Part shown: in pieces, positions 31,411 through 42,557 of the stretch | Position numbering within the stretch: the first letter of the stretch is position 1 | Layout: each line of letters starts with the position of its first letter | Source of the DNA: Acidimicrobiia bacterium | Lineage (GTDB): Bacteria > Actinomycetota > Acidimicrobiia > Spongiisociales > UBA11373 | Direction: 5' to 3' | DNA: 64,000 nucleotides | Assembly: GCA_030584185.1 (NCBI GenBank) | Contig: CP129495.1 | Location: forward strand, 827,608 to 891,607 | Translations under genes and position numbers: made by a program | The notes under the pieces: generated by a model | Told to the model about the DNA's origin: nothing | Databases searched by the model: none | What the model saw: only the letters and a program-made list of their open reading frames with translations

Positions 31411-31913
31411 CCCTTGTTGGAGATCACCTCGCCGGCCATGATGATCACGCAGGGAACGGCACAGTCGAGCGGTTCGATCTTCTGTGCCACCGCCTCACCG
31501 ACCGGGTTGTCGTTCCCGGCGGCGTGATCGGCGTAGTGGGCGTGCAGGCACTTCACCCCGTTGTGGGTGCCGCCCACTCCTCCGCTCGGTCGCGGCGAGG
31601 CGTGGGGCGGAGTCGCGGCGTCGCGCTCCTCGGCGTATCGACGGTGCGCCTCATCGAGGCGGTCGCGGAAGTTGGCATCGCTGGTGGCACGCCACTCCAT
31701 CTCGGTGACGCCTCCCTCCCCTTCCAGCCGGCCGATCCGCCGGGTCGCCAGAGGGCAGGTGAGCCAGTAGCGCGTCGGAAAAGGCGTCCCGTCCTCGAGA
31801 ATCGGAGGCACTCTCGACACCACGGGCAGTCCCAGGTGACAACGAGCCACCACGTCGGCCGGGGCCCGCGGCGACCGTCCGATCTGGACGGCCATCACCG
31901 CCCGGTCATCCAT
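31392..31913 (-). CDS. DUF501 family protein
   Basis: A 173-residue protein conserved in actinobacteria between FtsB and Ppx. It has VARCHLGLPVV, a PTRYWLTCPL segment, the RIGRLEGEGG element, and a C-terminal GVKCLHAHYADHAAGNDNPVG rich in His/Cys/Asn followed by CAVPC. The conserved His and Cys residues suggest metal or nucleotide binding, but no function is established. It overlaps ftsB by eight bases and ppx by 19, so all three are translated as one unit. Confidence 0.93.
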   Translation of the reverse strand: MDDRAVMAVQIGRSPRAPADVVARCHLGLPVVSRVPPILEDGTPFPTRYWLTCPLATRRIGRLEGEGGVTEMEWRATSDANFRDRLDEAHRRYAEERDAATPPHASPRPSGGVGGTHNGVKCLHAHYADHAAGNDNPVGEAVAQKIEPLDCAVPCVIIMAGEVISNKGWREPK

Positions 31914-32300
31914 CGGAGAGAAGATCCCGGCCGGTGATGAAGTCCCAGAGCTCCCGCCACCAGGAAGTGCGTTCCGGCAGCGCCGTCGGAGGCCCGGGAA
32001 GGGTCGACTCGGCCTCAGGCGTCGATTCGGCGACGTAGGCGATCTCGCCTGGCTTCACAAGGCCGAACTGCTCGCGGGCGATCCGCTCCACCTCGCTGGT
32101 CGTCAGCAGGGCCGCCACCTGCTCCTCGAGCCGGCGGTTCTCCTCGATCAGGGCGTCGCGCTGGCGACGGGCCAGGTCGAGCGTCGCCTCCTGGGCGACC
32201 ACCTGACGGAAGGGGACGATCCCCGAGGCGATCGCCAGCGCCACGACGATCATCCCCATGAGCAGCGAACCGAACAGCCCGAAACCCTTGCGCTGTTCCA

Positions 32301-32301
<1 letters not shown>
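31906..32301 (-). CDS. FtsB/DivIC-like septum formation initiator
   Basis: A 131-residue bitopic membrane protein. It has a short cytoplasmic N terminus, one transmembrane helix (about 10-30), a coiled coil (LARRQRDALIEENRRLEEQV) and the conserved ARE.FG.V.PGE motif (IAREQFGLVKPGEI). The C-terminal Pro-rich tail is longer than in E. coli FtsB, as usual in actinobacteria. It acts in the divisome with FtsL and FtsQ. Its ATG overlaps the enolase stop. Confidence 0.92.
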
Positions 32302-33599
<1,298 letters not shown>

Positions 33600-33641
33600 C
33601 TACGAATGCGCGCAACCGGCGAGGAAAGTCGCCTCCACCGG

Positions 33642-35057
33642 TCACTCCAACTCCTTGGCCCGCTCCCATGCGGCATCCATCTCGTCGAGGGTCATGGAGT
33701 CCACGTCACCTGCGGCCTCCACCTGCCGGAACCGCTCCTCGAACCGGGCGGTGGCGCCGCGCAGCGCCTGCTCGGGATCCACGTCGATACGGCGGGCGAG
33801 GTTGACCACGGTGAACAGCAGGTCGCCCACCTCGTGGGCGGTGTCGGAGCCGTCGGCGAGGACCTCGGCCAGCTCCTCCTCCACCTTGGCCACCACCCCG
33901 GCCAGGTCGGGCCAGTCGAACCCGACCCCGGCGGCTCGCCCCTGAAGTGCCAGGGCACGCGCCAGGGCGGGTAGCGAGGAGGGCACCCCGTCGAGCAGCG
34001 ACTCCCGGCCCTTCTCGTCTTGCTTGATCCTCTCCCAATTGGCGATCACGTGGTCGGCGGTGGGGGCGTCGACGACGCCGAAGACGTGCGGGTGGCGGGC
34101 GATCAGCTTGCGACGGATGCGTTCGGCTACCTCTTCGATCCCGAACACCCCCGCCTCGGCGGCCAGGGTGGCGTGGAACACCACCTGGAGCAGCAGGTCG
34201 CCCAGCTCCTCCTCCAACTCGAGGTATCCGGCGACGTCGGGATCTCCACCCGGTGCATCCGCCGGCAGCGCCTCGATCGCCTCCAGGGCCTCATGCGCCT
34301 CCTCCAGGAGGTGACGGGCCAGGCTGTGATGGGTCTGCTCCCGATCCCACGGGCACTCCCGGCGCAGGCGGGCGTTGGTGCGCACCAGACCGGGCCAACC
34401 CGGCGTCTCCACCTCGAGGAACAGCGAGACCCGCAGCCCGGCGTGTCCGGCCCTCAGGTCTGTGAGAGCCACCGTCTCCACGACCTCGCCGTCCCCCCCG
34501 AGGTCGGCGAGGCGGGTGATCGGCGTCTCGGCGGCGAGCACCTCGAGCAGCCCGTCGCGCACGGCGTCCAGGGAGGCCGGCGTGTCGACCTGGGCGATGA
34601 GCGTGGGGAGGTGAAGCAGCAGCGGCTGGGGAAGGTCGTGGGCGTCGAGCACCTGCAACCCCCGCTCCAGCGGGTCCAGGCCCAATCGGAGCAACGCCAG
34701 ATCGAGGAAAGACTCCGCCGGCAACACCTCCACATCGGAGCGTTCTGCCAACAGCCGCACCGTGTGCTCACCCACAAGGGGACTTCCCGGGACGGCGTAG
34801 ACGACCGGTCCGCCTTCGGCAATGGATGTGACCCGATCGGCGATGCCGCGGTACACCGAGGCGAAGTCCTCGCCGGCCTCGTACAGGTCGTCGCACGGGA
34901 GCACCTCGCGCCGGGCCGCCAGGTCACGGGCGGCGGGGTGCTCGATGGTGCGCACCACCACCCGTCGGTCGGGGTCGAGCAGCAGGCCGAGTGCCCGTGC
35001 GTCGAGGCGGTCCAGGCCCGCAGGTCCCAGGCCGACCACGACGATCGAGGCGGTCAC
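33642..35057 (-). CDS. mazG: MazG nucleoside triphosphate pyrophosphohydrolase with N-terminal methylase-like domain
   Basis: A 471-residue fusion. Residues 1-215 are a tetrapyrrole/corrin methylase-like domain (IVVVGLGPAGLDRLDARAL, VVYAVPGSPLVGEHTVRLL), as in Bacillus YabN. Residues 225-471 contain two MazG repeats: LRRECPWDREQTHHSL with ELEEELGDLLLQVVFHA, and later VEEELAEVLADG with HEVGDLLFTVVNLAR, holding the EExxE..D magnesium ligands. MazG hydrolyses non-canonical NTPs and can lower (p)ppGpp. GTG 35057 starts one base before the PPIase stop region. Confidence 0.93.
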   Translation of the reverse strand: MTASIVVVGLGPAGLDRLDARALGLLLDPDRRVVVRTIEHPAARDLAARREVLPCDDLYEAGEDFASVYRGIADRVTSIAEGGPVVYAVPGSPLVGEHTVRLLAERSDVEVLPAESFLDLALLRLGLDPLERGLQVLDAHDLPQPLLLHLPTLIAQVDTPASLDAVRDGLLEVLAAETPITRLADLGGDGEVVETVALTDLRAGHAGLRVSLFLEVETPGWPGLVRTNARLRRECPWDREQTHHSLARHLLEEAHEALEAIEALPADAPGGDPDVAGYLELEEELGDLLLQVVFHATLAAEAGVFGIEEVAERIRRKLIARHPHVFGVVDAPTADHVIANWERIKQDEKGRESLLDGVPSSLPALARALALQGRAAGVGFDWPDLAGVVAKVEEELAEVLADGSDTAHEVGDLLFTVVNLARRIDVDPEQALRGATARFEERFRQVEAAGDVDSMTLDEMDAAWERAKELE

Positions 35058-35058
35058 C

Positions 35059-35955
35059 TCACTCCGTCGGAGGGGTGATCCCCAGCGGCGACCAGGTGCC
35101 GTACTCCGCCTCGACCACGACGTCGGCCTCTTCCAGCTTGAGGTTGAACCAGTCGCTCCACATGGCGTCGCCCACCTCCGCGGGGAAGAAGGCGAGGGGA
35201 TCCGCCTCCACTTGCTCCCGGGTCGGTGCCGTCCGGTCGGTCACCAGGATCACGTGCCAGCCGAACTCGGTCTCCACCGGGCTGGTGACCTCGTCCAGGT
35301 CGGCCTCGACGGCGGCGTTGGCAAACTCCAGCACGTACCGGGAGGCGAGGTTGCAGCCGAGGTCGCCGCCGGGCGAGGTGTCGGTCGACACCTCGTCGGC
35401 GACGGCGGCGAACCCCTCGCCGGCCTCCAGCCGGCCGATCACCGTCAGGGCCTCCTCTTCGGTCGCCACCAGGATGTGACTGGCGCACACGGTCGTAATC
35501 AGGGCGGGTGAGGCGAACAGGTCGTCGATCGTCGTCGGGTCGCTCACGAGTGCGCCCACCACCTGGTCGCGCAGCACACCGATCTCGGCGTTGAAGCGCA
35601 GCATCCCGCGACCGGCATTGGGTACCCCCAGGTAGGTCTCGGGGGTGACTCCCCGGGCCTCCATGTCGTCGATGATGGCGGAGTAGGTCTCGTCCACCAG
35701 AGCCTCGTCCAGCACCAGGGAGAGTTCGGCCTCCATCGCGTCGATGAGGACCGCCTTGGCGACGAGGGCGAACACGGCGTTCTGCAGGCCTTCGTCCTTG
35801 GGCACGGCGCCGCCCTCGTACAGATCGGCGACGTCGTCGAGGGTGATCTGGGTGTCGACGCCGATGGTGGCGACCAGGGACCCTCCCGACGAGCAGGCGA
35901 CGGCGAAGGCGGCGAGCAGGGCAATGGGGGCGGCGAATCTGCGCAGGGGAATCAC
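35059..35955 (-). CDS. PpiC/SurA-type peptidyl-prolyl isomerase lipoprotein
   Basis: A 298-residue exported foldase. GTG 35955 overlaps the mfd stop as GTGA, a coupled start; the very long open frame that extends further upstream is the antisense-free third frame of mfd. The signal (PIALLAAFAVACSSGG) ends at a lipidated Cys near residue 18. A SurA-N-like helical region precedes a parvulin domain at about 190-270 (ASHILVATEEEALTVI, then GGDLGCN, then EFGWHVILVTDR). It probably folds secreted proteins at the outer face of the membrane. Confidence 0.9.
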   Translation of the reverse strand: MIPLRRFAAPIALLAAFAVACSSGGSLVATIGVDTQITLDDVADLYEGGAVPKDEGLQNAVFALVAKAVLIDAMEAELSLVLDEALVDETYSAIIDDMEARGVTPETYLGVPNAGRGMLRFNAEIGVLRDQVVGALVSDPTTIDDLFASPALITTVCASHILVATEEEALTVIGRLEAGEGFAAVADEVSTDTSPGGDLGCNLASRYVLEFANAAVEADLDEVTSPVETEFGWHVILVTDRTAPTREQVEADPLAFFPAEVGDAMWSDWFNLKLEEADVVVEAEYGTWSPLGITPPTE

Positions 35956-38900
35956 TCCGAGTCGGGGGGCCACATTGTACGGATGAACTCGGTCAACTCC
36001 GAAGCCGGCCGCCGCCCCAGCGGGACGAACAGCATCTTCTGCTTGGCCTGGAGCACCGCCCGGGGCGACAGCCTCTGCAGGCGCACCTCCTGGCTGGCGG
36101 CCAGGGTGACCGGTGTCATCCGGACCTCTCGATGCAGCGCCAGCACCTCGGTGAGACCGACCCGCAGCGCCTCCACCCGCAGCCGAGCCACCTCGATCAG
36201 GGTCTCCGCCCGCTCCGGAAGCGGTCCGAAGCGGTCGACCCACTCGGAGACCACATCGTCGACACCCCTCTGGGTGGTGGCGGCGGCGAGGCGGCGATAC
36301 GCCTCCAATCGGGCGTCCTGATCGGCCACGTAGCCGTCGGGGAGGTGCGCCTCCACCGGCAGCTCGATCCTCACCTCGGCCGGGGGAGGCGCGGCGACGA
36401 TGCCGGTCTCCAACTCCCCCACTGCCTCGGCCACCAGCTCCATGTAGAGATCCAGCCCGACGGCGGAGATGTGGCCCGACTGCACGTTCCCCAGGACGCT
36501 CCCGGCACCCCTGATCTCCAGGTCGCGCAGCGCCAACTGGAACCCGGAACCCAGGTCGGCGAACTCGCCGATCGCCTCCAGCCGCCGGTGGGCCTCCTCG
36601 GTGAGGCGGTGGTCGGGCGGATGGAACAGGTAGGCGTACGCCCTCTGTGTGGACCGGCCCACCCGTCCCCTCAGCTGGTAGAGCTGGGCGAGGCCGAGCA
36701 GGTCGGCGCGCTCCACGATCAGCGTGTTCACCTGGGGAAGGTCGAGCCCCGACTCGATGATGGTGGTCGCCACCAACACGTCGTGCTCCCCCGCCCAGAA
36801 GTCGAGCATCACCTGCTCCAGCTGCCCCTCCGACATGCGGCCGTGGGCGACGGCGAACCTGGCTTCCGGAACCAGGGCTCGAAGCCGGGCGACGGCGTGA
36901 TCCATCGATTCGATCCGGTTGTGCACGTAGAACACCTGCCCGTCGCGCAGCATCTCCCGCCTGATCGCCGCCGACACCGTCGACTCCTCCCAAGGGCCGA
37001 TGAAGGTGAGGATGGGATGCCGGTCCTCGGGCGGCGTGGCGATACGCGAGACGCTGCGGATCCCGGTGAGTGCCATCTCCAGCGTGCGCGGGATCGGGGT
37101 GGCGGTGAGGGTGAGCACGTCGACGGAGCGGCGCAGTGCCTTGATGCGGTCCTTGGCGGCCACACCGAAACGCTGCTCCTCGTCCACCACGAGCAGCCCC
37201 AGGTCCTTGAAGGCCACGTCGTCGCTGAGAAGGCGGTGGGTGCCGATCACCACGTCCACCGACCCGTCGGCGAGTCGCTTGACCACGGCGCGCTGCTGGG
37301 CTGCGGTCAGGAACCGGCTCAGCGACTCGACCCGGATCGGGTACGGGGCGAACCGGTCGGAGAAGGTCTGATGATGCTGCTGGGCGAGCAGGGTGGTGGG
37401 CACCAGCACCGCCACCTGTCTGCCGTCCTGAACCGCCTTGAAGGCGGCGCGCACCGCCACCTCGGTCTTGCCGAACCCGACGTCGCCGAACACCAGGCGA
37501 TCCATCGGCGCCGCCGACTCCATGTCGGCCTTCACGTCCTCGATGGCGGTCAGCTGGCCCGGGGTCTCCTCGAAGGGGAAGGCGGCCTCGAGCTCCCGCT
37601 GCCACGGGCTGTCGGCGGAGAAGGCGTGGCCGGCGACCCGGGCCCGCGCCCGGTGCAGCGACACCACCTCCTCGGCCACGGCGGCCACCTCGCGCCGAAC
37701 CCGGGACCGCGTCTTCTCCCAGTCGGAGCCACCCATCCGGCTGAGGCGCGGCGACTCGCCCCCCGAGTAACGCCGCACCGCCGCCAGCTGGTCTGTGGGA
37801 ACGTAGAGGCGGTCCTCCCCGGCGTAGGCCACCAACAGGTAATCGCGCTCCACGCCGCCGATGCTGCGGGTCACCAGGCCTTCGAAGCGGCCGATCCCGT
37901 GGCGGCGGTGCACCACGAAGTCCCCGGGCCGCAGGTCGGCGTAGCCGTCGCCGGGAGTAGGACCGCCCGCCACCACTCGCCGGTGTGCTCTCCGCCTGCC
38001 GGCGATCTCCTGCTCTCCCAGCACAGCCACCCCCAGGTCGGGAGCGACGAAGCCCTTGTGGACTCCGGTGGCGATCACCGAAGAACCGCCTTCGACGACC
38101 TCGAGGCGCTCCAGGTCCAGGCCGTGCTCGTCGAGCACCCGAGCCACCCGGTCGGCGGCGGCGGTCCCGTCCATGGCCACCACCACCTGGGTGTTGCCGC
38201 CGATCAGGGCTCGCAGGCCTCGTGCCACCGATTCGGGATCCCCCGGGGTGGCGTCGAGGCCGGTGATGGTGATCCCGGGTTCTCCGGGTCGGGCGGCGGA
38301 GGCGGGGACCTGCAAGGTGCGCCCCTCCGGGACGACCGCCGCCAGCGGAAGGAACAACGAGGGATGCGCTCCCGCCTCGGGCGCCCCCGCCCCCCAGGTG
38401 GGGGCCAGGGCACGAGCCAGTTCGTCCTCCTCGGCCACCAGATCGGAGGCGCGATCCGCCGCCCGGGTCGGGTCGAACAGCACCACCCGGGTCGACCCGG
38501 ACGCTTCGTCCAAGACGGTGGCCTCCGGGGCGAGCCATGGCAGCCAGGACTCGATGCCGGGGAAGGAGATGCCGTCGGCGATGCGATCCCAGGTCGGCGC
38601 CGCCCATGGGTCGGTGCGGAGCAACGCCCGCGCCGCCTCGGCCATCACCCCTTCCGGGCGCACCTCTCGGGCCGGATAGGCGGTCACCGCCGACACCGGC
38701 TCGAAAGATCGCTGGGTGGCGACCGAGAACGCCGTGATCTCGTCGACGGTGTCGCCCCAGAAGTCGATCCGGACCGCCTGGCGCGACTGTGCCGGATAGA
38801 GATCGACGATCCCACCCCTGACGGCGAACTCTCCCCTCGCCTCCACCCGGTCGGTGCGCTCGTAGCCGATGGCTGCGAGCCGACGCACCACGTCGTCGAA

Positions 38901-39311
38901 CTCGACCTCGGCCCCTGGGCTCAGCTCCACCGGCTCCACCGGCGACGGGGAGAGACGCTGAACGACGGCCCGCACCGACCCCACCACCACCGTCGGACGC
39001 CCCAGGCGCAAGGCGTGTCGCGCCTCGGCGCGCAATGCCATCGTGCTCAGGTTCGGCGAGACGTGTTCGAAGGGAAGCGTCTCCCATGCGGGCAACAGCA
39101 AGACGTTCGCGGTGAAGAGCTCCAGGTCGTCGACCAGGTCCTCGGCGTCTCTCTCGCCAGGGACGATGGCCAGGATCGCGCCTTGTGACCGCCACGCCAT
39201 CCCTGCGAGGAGGAAGGATCGGACGCCGGGGGACGCGACGAAGCGCCCCGACTCGGGGATCGGGGGATGGTCGCGCCAGCGCGTTACGAGCGCCGCCAGT
39301 GGGGCGGTCAT
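35952..39311 (-). CDS. mfd: Transcription-repair coupling factor Mfd
   Basis: A 1119-residue SF2 translocase. The N-terminal UvrB-homology region includes LLPAWETLPFEHVSPN. A CarD/RNA-polymerase-interacting domain follows at about 450-540 (DFVVHRRHGIGRFEGL, YLLVAYAGEDRLYVPTDQ). The RecG-like motor has Walker A GDVGFGKTEVAVRAAF, LVPTTLLAQQH, DEEQRFGV, LTATPIPRTL, VFYVHNRI and the TIIESGLDLPQVNT motif, then LYQLRGRVGRS. A C-terminal TRCF domain regulates UvrA binding. It removes stalled RNA polymerase and recruits NER proteins. Confidence 0.98.
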   Translation of the reverse strand: MTAPLAALVTRWRDHPPIPESGRFVASPGVRSFLLAGMAWRSQGAILAIVPGERDAEDLVDDLELFTANVLLLPAWETLPFEHVSPNLSTMALRAEARHALRLGRPTVVVGSVRAVVQRLSPSPVEPVELSPGAEVEFDDVVRRLAAIGYERTDRVEARGEFAVRGGIVDLYPAQSRQAVRIDFWGDTVDEITAFSVATQRSFEPVSAVTAYPAREVRPEGVMAEAARALLRTDPWAAPTWDRIADGISFPGIESWLPWLAPEATVLDEASGSTRVVLFDPTRAADRASDLVAEEDELARALAPTWGAGAPEAGAHPSLFLPLAAVVPEGRTLQVPASAARPGEPGITITGLDATPGDPESVARGLRALIGGNTQVVVAMDGTAAADRVARVLDEHGLDLERLEVVEGGSSVIATGVHKGFVAPDLGVAVLGEQEIAGRRRAHRRVVAGGPTPGDGYADLRPGDFVVHRRHGIGRFEGLVTRSIGGVERDYLLVAYAGEDRLYVPTDQLAAVRRYSGGESPRLSRMGGSDWEKTRSRVRREVAAVAEEVVSLHRARARVAGHAFSADSPWQRELEAAFPFEETPGQLTAIEDVKADMESAAPMDRLVFGDVGFGKTEVAVRAAFKAVQDGRQVAVLVPTTLLAQQHHQTFSDRFAPYPIRVESLSRFLTAAQQRAVVKRLADGSVDVVIGTHRLLSDDVAFKDLGLLVVDEEQRFGVAAKDRIKALRRSVDVLTLTATPIPRTLEMALTGIRSVSRIATPPEDRHPILTFIGPWEESTVSAAIRREMLRDGQVFYVHNRIESMDHAVARLRALVPEARFAVAHGRMSEGQLEQVMLDFWAGEHDVLVATTIIESGLDLPQVNTLIVERADLLGLAQLYQLRGRVGRSTQRAYAYLFHPPDHRLTEEAHRRLEAIGEFADLGSGFQLALRDLEIRGAGSVLGNVQSGHISAVGLDLYMELVAEAVGELETGIVAAPPPAEVRIELPVEAHLPDGYVADQDARLEAYRRLAAATTQRGVDDVVSEWVDRFGPLPERAETLIEVARLRVEALRVGLTEVLALHREVRMTPVTLAASQEVRLQRLSPRAVLQAKQKMLFVPLGRRPASELTEFIRTMWPPDSE

Positions 39312-39402
39312 GCGACGAGAGAGGGTAGAGGGGCGGGAGCCGCATCGAATCGCCCGTGCGGCCCCACCCCCCTCCCTCGACCTCGCCCGCCCGCCGGATC
39401 GA

Positions 39403-40875
39403 TCACCCGGCCAGGTTCACCGCGCCGCTCCCGGAGTCGTCATGGCGAAAGCGCGGCCACCAGGCATCGCCATAGCCCTCCAGACCGGCATCGGAGATGA
39501 CGCTCACCGTGCCGTCGGTGGCGACCACGAAGATCGAGCCGTCGACGATCACCGGGCTCGAGACAACGGGTGCATCGGTGCCGAGCTCGTACGCCGCCAC
39601 CAGCTCGCCCTCCGTGGACACGACCCGCAGCTCGCCGCTGACCGCGAACAGCACCACGGAATCGTCGGCCAGCACCGGTGTCGACGTTCCCTGGCCGGGG
39701 GCGGTGTCGAGCAGCGTGCCGGTGCAGTCCGGCGTCACCTTCCACAACTCGGCGGTCCGCCTGGCGCCGTCGGGGACCGTGATCGAGACGTAGGCGTTGC
39801 CCTCGGCATCGATGGTCACGCCCTGGTAGTAGCCCGCGGCCATCAGCGGCCCCACCTCCACCTCGAAGGCGCACATCTCCTCGAGGTTCTCGTCGAGGTG
39901 GAACAGGGCGTAGGTGTTGCGGTCGTCGACGGCGTGGGCGAACTGCACCCAGAGGGTGCCGTCCATCGAGATCACGATCTCGCCGGCCACGGCGTCCTCG
40001 TCGGCGTTTCCGGCACCGGTGCGATGGCATCCCTCGTCGCCAGGGTCGAACGAGGCGACGACCTCGAGGGAGGCGTCGAGCTTCACCACCGAGCATCCGT
40101 ACAGGTACTCGTCATCGGAGTCGCCGTGATGCTGCGGGCCGCCACCGACGTACAGGTATTCGCCATCGGTGGTGATACCGGCGCCCACCCAGGACCGGAA
40201 CCCGTCCTCGGTCGCCAGCCGGGCGACGATCGTCCCATCGGACGTCATGCCGTACAGACCACCACAGGTCTCCTTGATCGGATCCTGGCAGTTGTCCTCC
40301 GGGGTGTTGATCGTCCCGAAGTAGTAGGTGCCGTCCAGGTACACCCCGGACGAGTCGCTCACCACGCTCAGCTCCTCGTTGGTGGCGATCACCTCGAACG
40401 TGGCCGGATCCAACACCTGGACCGCACCGCCGAACGTCGTGTTCCAGAACAGGAGTCCCTCGGCCTCCACCAGGGCAGGCGTCGCCTCCCCCGTGTACCC
40501 CTCGGCGAGGACGTGGAGCGTTCCGGTGGAGAGGTCGTAACCGAGCAGCGTGGCCGACAATGCGTCGCGCGGCTCGCATCCGTGCCCATGATCGTGCATC
40601 GACCACACCAGCATCTCGTCGACCACGATCGGCGACGAGGTGACGTAGGTGCATTCGGTGGCGGGGATGGTGACGTACTCCACGGATCCGTTGGTGCCGT
40701 AGACCAACCCTTCCGCCTCCGGGAACTCCGACAGCGCCGGATCGCCCGGCGGATCGGTGGTGCTGGTCGATGCCGACACCGTCGTAGTGACGGCGTCGTC
40801 GGGCGCCGAAGCCTCGGAGCCGCCGCAGGCGGCCAGCAGGGTGATGGTGAGCAGGGCTGTGATGAACCGGGTCAT
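39403..40875 (-). CDS. Lipoprotein with PQQ-like beta-propeller
   Basis: A 490-residue lipoprotein. ATG 40875 has GGAGGAG before it. The signal ITALLTITLLAACGGS has a lipidated Cys near residue 17, followed by a Ser/Thr linker. The body consists of repeated four-stranded blades (SSPIVVDEMLVWS, TPALVEAEGLLFW, TPVLADDSVVLF, SSPVIVDGSIFVV), the pattern of PQQ-like/WD-type propellers. Several Cys suggest disulfides. No PQQ-binding Trp-docking motif is complete, so a binding or scaffold role is more likely than a dehydrogenase role. Confidence 0.85.
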   Translation of the reverse strand: MTRFITALLTITLLAACGGSEASAPDDAVTTTVSASTSTTDPPGDPALSEFPEAEGLVYGTNGSVEYVTIPATECTYVTSSPIVVDEMLVWSMHDHGHGCEPRDALSATLLGYDLSTGTLHVLAEGYTGEATPALVEAEGLLFWNTTFGGAVQVLDPATFEVIATNEELSVVSDSSGVYLDGTYYFGTINTPEDNCQDPIKETCGGLYGMTSDGTIVARLATEDGFRSWVGAGITTDGEYLYVGGGPQHHGDSDDEYLYGCSVVKLDASLEVVASFDPGDEGCHRTGAGNADEDAVAGEIVISMDGTLWVQFAHAVDDRNTYALFHLDENLEEMCAFEVEVGPLMAAGYYQGVTIDAEGNAYVSITVPDGARRTAELWKVTPDCTGTLLDTAPGQGTSTPVLADDSVVLFAVSGELRVVSTEGELVAAYELGTDAPVVSSPVIVDGSIFVVATDGTVSVISDAGLEGYGDAWWPRFRHDDSGSGAVNLAG

Positions 40876-40984
40876 GTTCTCCTCCAATCGATTTGGTGAG
40901 GCTCGGCAGGCAGGGTCAAAGGCGGGTGAAGCGAGGATGAGCTCGGGATGAGACCCATGCGAGGCCGAGAACGCCCGGGGCGGC

Positions 40985-41965
40985 TCAGGCAGTGGGGTCG
41001 AGGACGCCCTGATCCCGATACCAGTCGACGGTCTCGGCGAGCCACACCTCGGGAGGCGCGTAACGCAATCCGAGGTCCCGCTCCGCCCGGGAGCCGTCGC
41101 ACCGGTGACCGCGGCGGACGCTGCGGGCCATGTCCCGGCAGTACCTGGGGGTGCGTCCCACGATCCGTGCCGCCGCCTCGGCCACGGTGGCGCCCGGCAT
41201 CAGCATCCACGGCGGCAGATACCGCACCCGATGCTCGACGCCGCCGATCACGGCGAGCAGTGCCACTGCCTCCTCAACGGTCGGGTTCCAGCCGCACACC
41301 AGGTACCGCTCACCGGGCGCGCCGCTGGTCTCGGCGAGCAGGTGTGCCTCGACGGTGTCTCCGATCGACACCAGAGGGAGGCGGGTGCGTATCGCCCACC
41401 TGAGCCGACCGTTGAGATAGTCGATGAAGATGCGAGCGCTGCCGTGGACCCGGCCCGGACCCTGCACCGAAGACGGATTCACCGCGACCAGGTCGACGCC
41501 GAGGCGGGTGGCGGCATCGAATGCGGCGCGCTCGGCCAGCCACTTGCTCTCGGCGTAGCGGGAGACCCACCTGCCGTCGGGGACGGTGGACTCGGTGGCC
41601 ACGGCGCCCTCCGGCTCCCCGATGGCCGCCAGAGACGAGGTGTGGACCACGCGTCGAACCCCGGCGGCTGCTGCGGCCCCCACGGCGGCGCGGGTGCCCT
41701 CGACGTTGATCCGGAGCTGCTCCGGATCACACATCGCCACCTTCCCGGCGACATGGAACAGCGTGTCACAGCCCCGCATCCCCTCCCGCCACTCTCCCGG
41801 CTCCAGCAGGTCGCCTCGCACCGGTTCGGCGCCCAGGGCCGCCACCAGCCGGGCGGACGACTCCGAGCGGGCCAGGGCGAGCACCCGCCTCCCCGAACCC
41901 GCGAGGCGGCGGATCAAGGCGGAGCCGATGAAACCGGAGCCTCCGGTGACGAATGCGTCAGGCAC
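40985..41965 (-). CDS. NAD-dependent epimerase/dehydratase (extended SDR)
   Basis: A 326-residue Rossmann enzyme. It has the cofactor loop VTGGSGFIGSAL at 6-17, GDLLEPGEW, LFHVAGKVAM, VVHTSSLAAIGE with the catalytic Ser, and the YxxxK pair in YAESKWLAE. It is similar to the 3-beta-HSD/dihydroflavonol-reductase-like subgroup acting on hydroxysteroid- or NDP-sugar-like substrates; the substrate is not assignable. The GTG start overlaps the pgsA stop by eight bases. Confidence 0.9.
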   Translation of the reverse strand: MPDAFVTGGSGFIGSALIRRLAGSGRRVLALARSESSARLVAALGAEPVRGDLLEPGEWREGMRGCDTLFHVAGKVAMCDPEQLRINVEGTRAAVGAAAAAGVRRVVHTSSLAAIGEPEGAVATESTVPDGRWVSRYAESKWLAERAAFDAATRLGVDLVAVNPSSVQGPGRVHGSARIFIDYLNGRLRWAIRTRLPLVSIGDTVEAHLLAETSGAPGERYLVCGWNPTVEEAVALLAVIGGVEHRVRYLPPWMLMPGATVAEAAARIVGRTPRYCRDMARSVRRGHRCDGSRAERDLGLRYAPPEVWLAETVDWYRDQGVLDPTA

Positions 41966-42512
41966 GCGCTCGGTCGGAACGCAACACCACGGCGAAACGC
42001 GAGAAGTACCCGTACCCCGACATCAGGGTGACCGCAACGGCGGCGAGCATCACCCACTGGTCGGGATAGAACCCCCCGAACGTGACCGAGGGACGGAGCA
42101 GGGCGAGGAAGATCGCCATGTACTGCACATTGGCCTTAGCCTTGCCCCAGAACGAGGGCGGGACCGCGACCCCGTCCATGGCTGCCACTCCCCTGAGCCC
42201 GGAGACGGCGATCTCGCGGCCCACGATGACGAACGCCGCCCACGCCCAGGCGCGGCCCACCGCCACCAGACCGAAGAGGGCTCCCGACACCAGGAGCTTG
42301 TCGGCGATCGAGTCGAGAAAGGCTCCCAGGGCGGTCGTGATCTGCCAGCGCCGGGCCAGGTACCCGTCCGCCCAATCGGTCATCGAGGCCACCGCCATCA
42401 GTGTGGCGGCGATTCCGAAAGAGTGGTCGATCGGATCGGTGGGAAGGATCAGCGCCAGGATCGCCGGGATCAGGGCGATGCGAAGGTAGGCGAGGCCATC
42501 TGGGATCGACAT
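41958..42512 (-). CDS. pgsA: CDP-alcohol phosphatidyltransferase, probably phosphatidylglycerophosphate synthase
   Basis: A 184-residue integral membrane enzyme. The CDP-alcohol signature is complete: DWADGYLARR then GAFLDSIADK, giving D-x2-D-G-x2-A-R-x8-G-x3-D-x3-D at about 46-68. Several transmembrane helices flank it. The closest type is PgsA, which makes phosphatidylglycerophosphate from CDP-diacylglycerol and glycerol-3-phosphate; other CDP-alcohol transferases are possible. It sits between glpK and the SDR gene. Confidence 0.9.
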   Translation of the reverse strand: MSIPDGLAYLRIALIPAILALILPTDPIDHSFGIAATLMAVASMTDWADGYLARRWQITTALGAFLDSIADKLLVSGALFGLVAVGRAWAWAAFVIVGREIAVSGLRGVAAMDGVAVPPSFWGKAKANVQYMAIFLALLRPSVTFGGFYPDQWVMLAAVAVTLMSGYGYFSRFAVVLRSDRARA

Positions 42513-42557
42513 GGCCCGGCGATGGTAACGATGGGAACCCCGGGAGGAGTGCCGGGG

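Noticed and set aside
36132-39188. Plus-strand open frame of about 1,000 codons opposite mfd
   Set aside because: His/Gly/Arg/Asp-rich shadow composition, antisense to all Mfd motifs; no known domain.
35956-39345. Very long open frame on the minus strand that joins the PPIase to an Arg/Gly/Pro-rich N-terminal region
   Set aside because: The upstream part is the shifted frame of mfd in GC-rich DNA; the PPIase proper starts with its signal peptide at GTG 35955.
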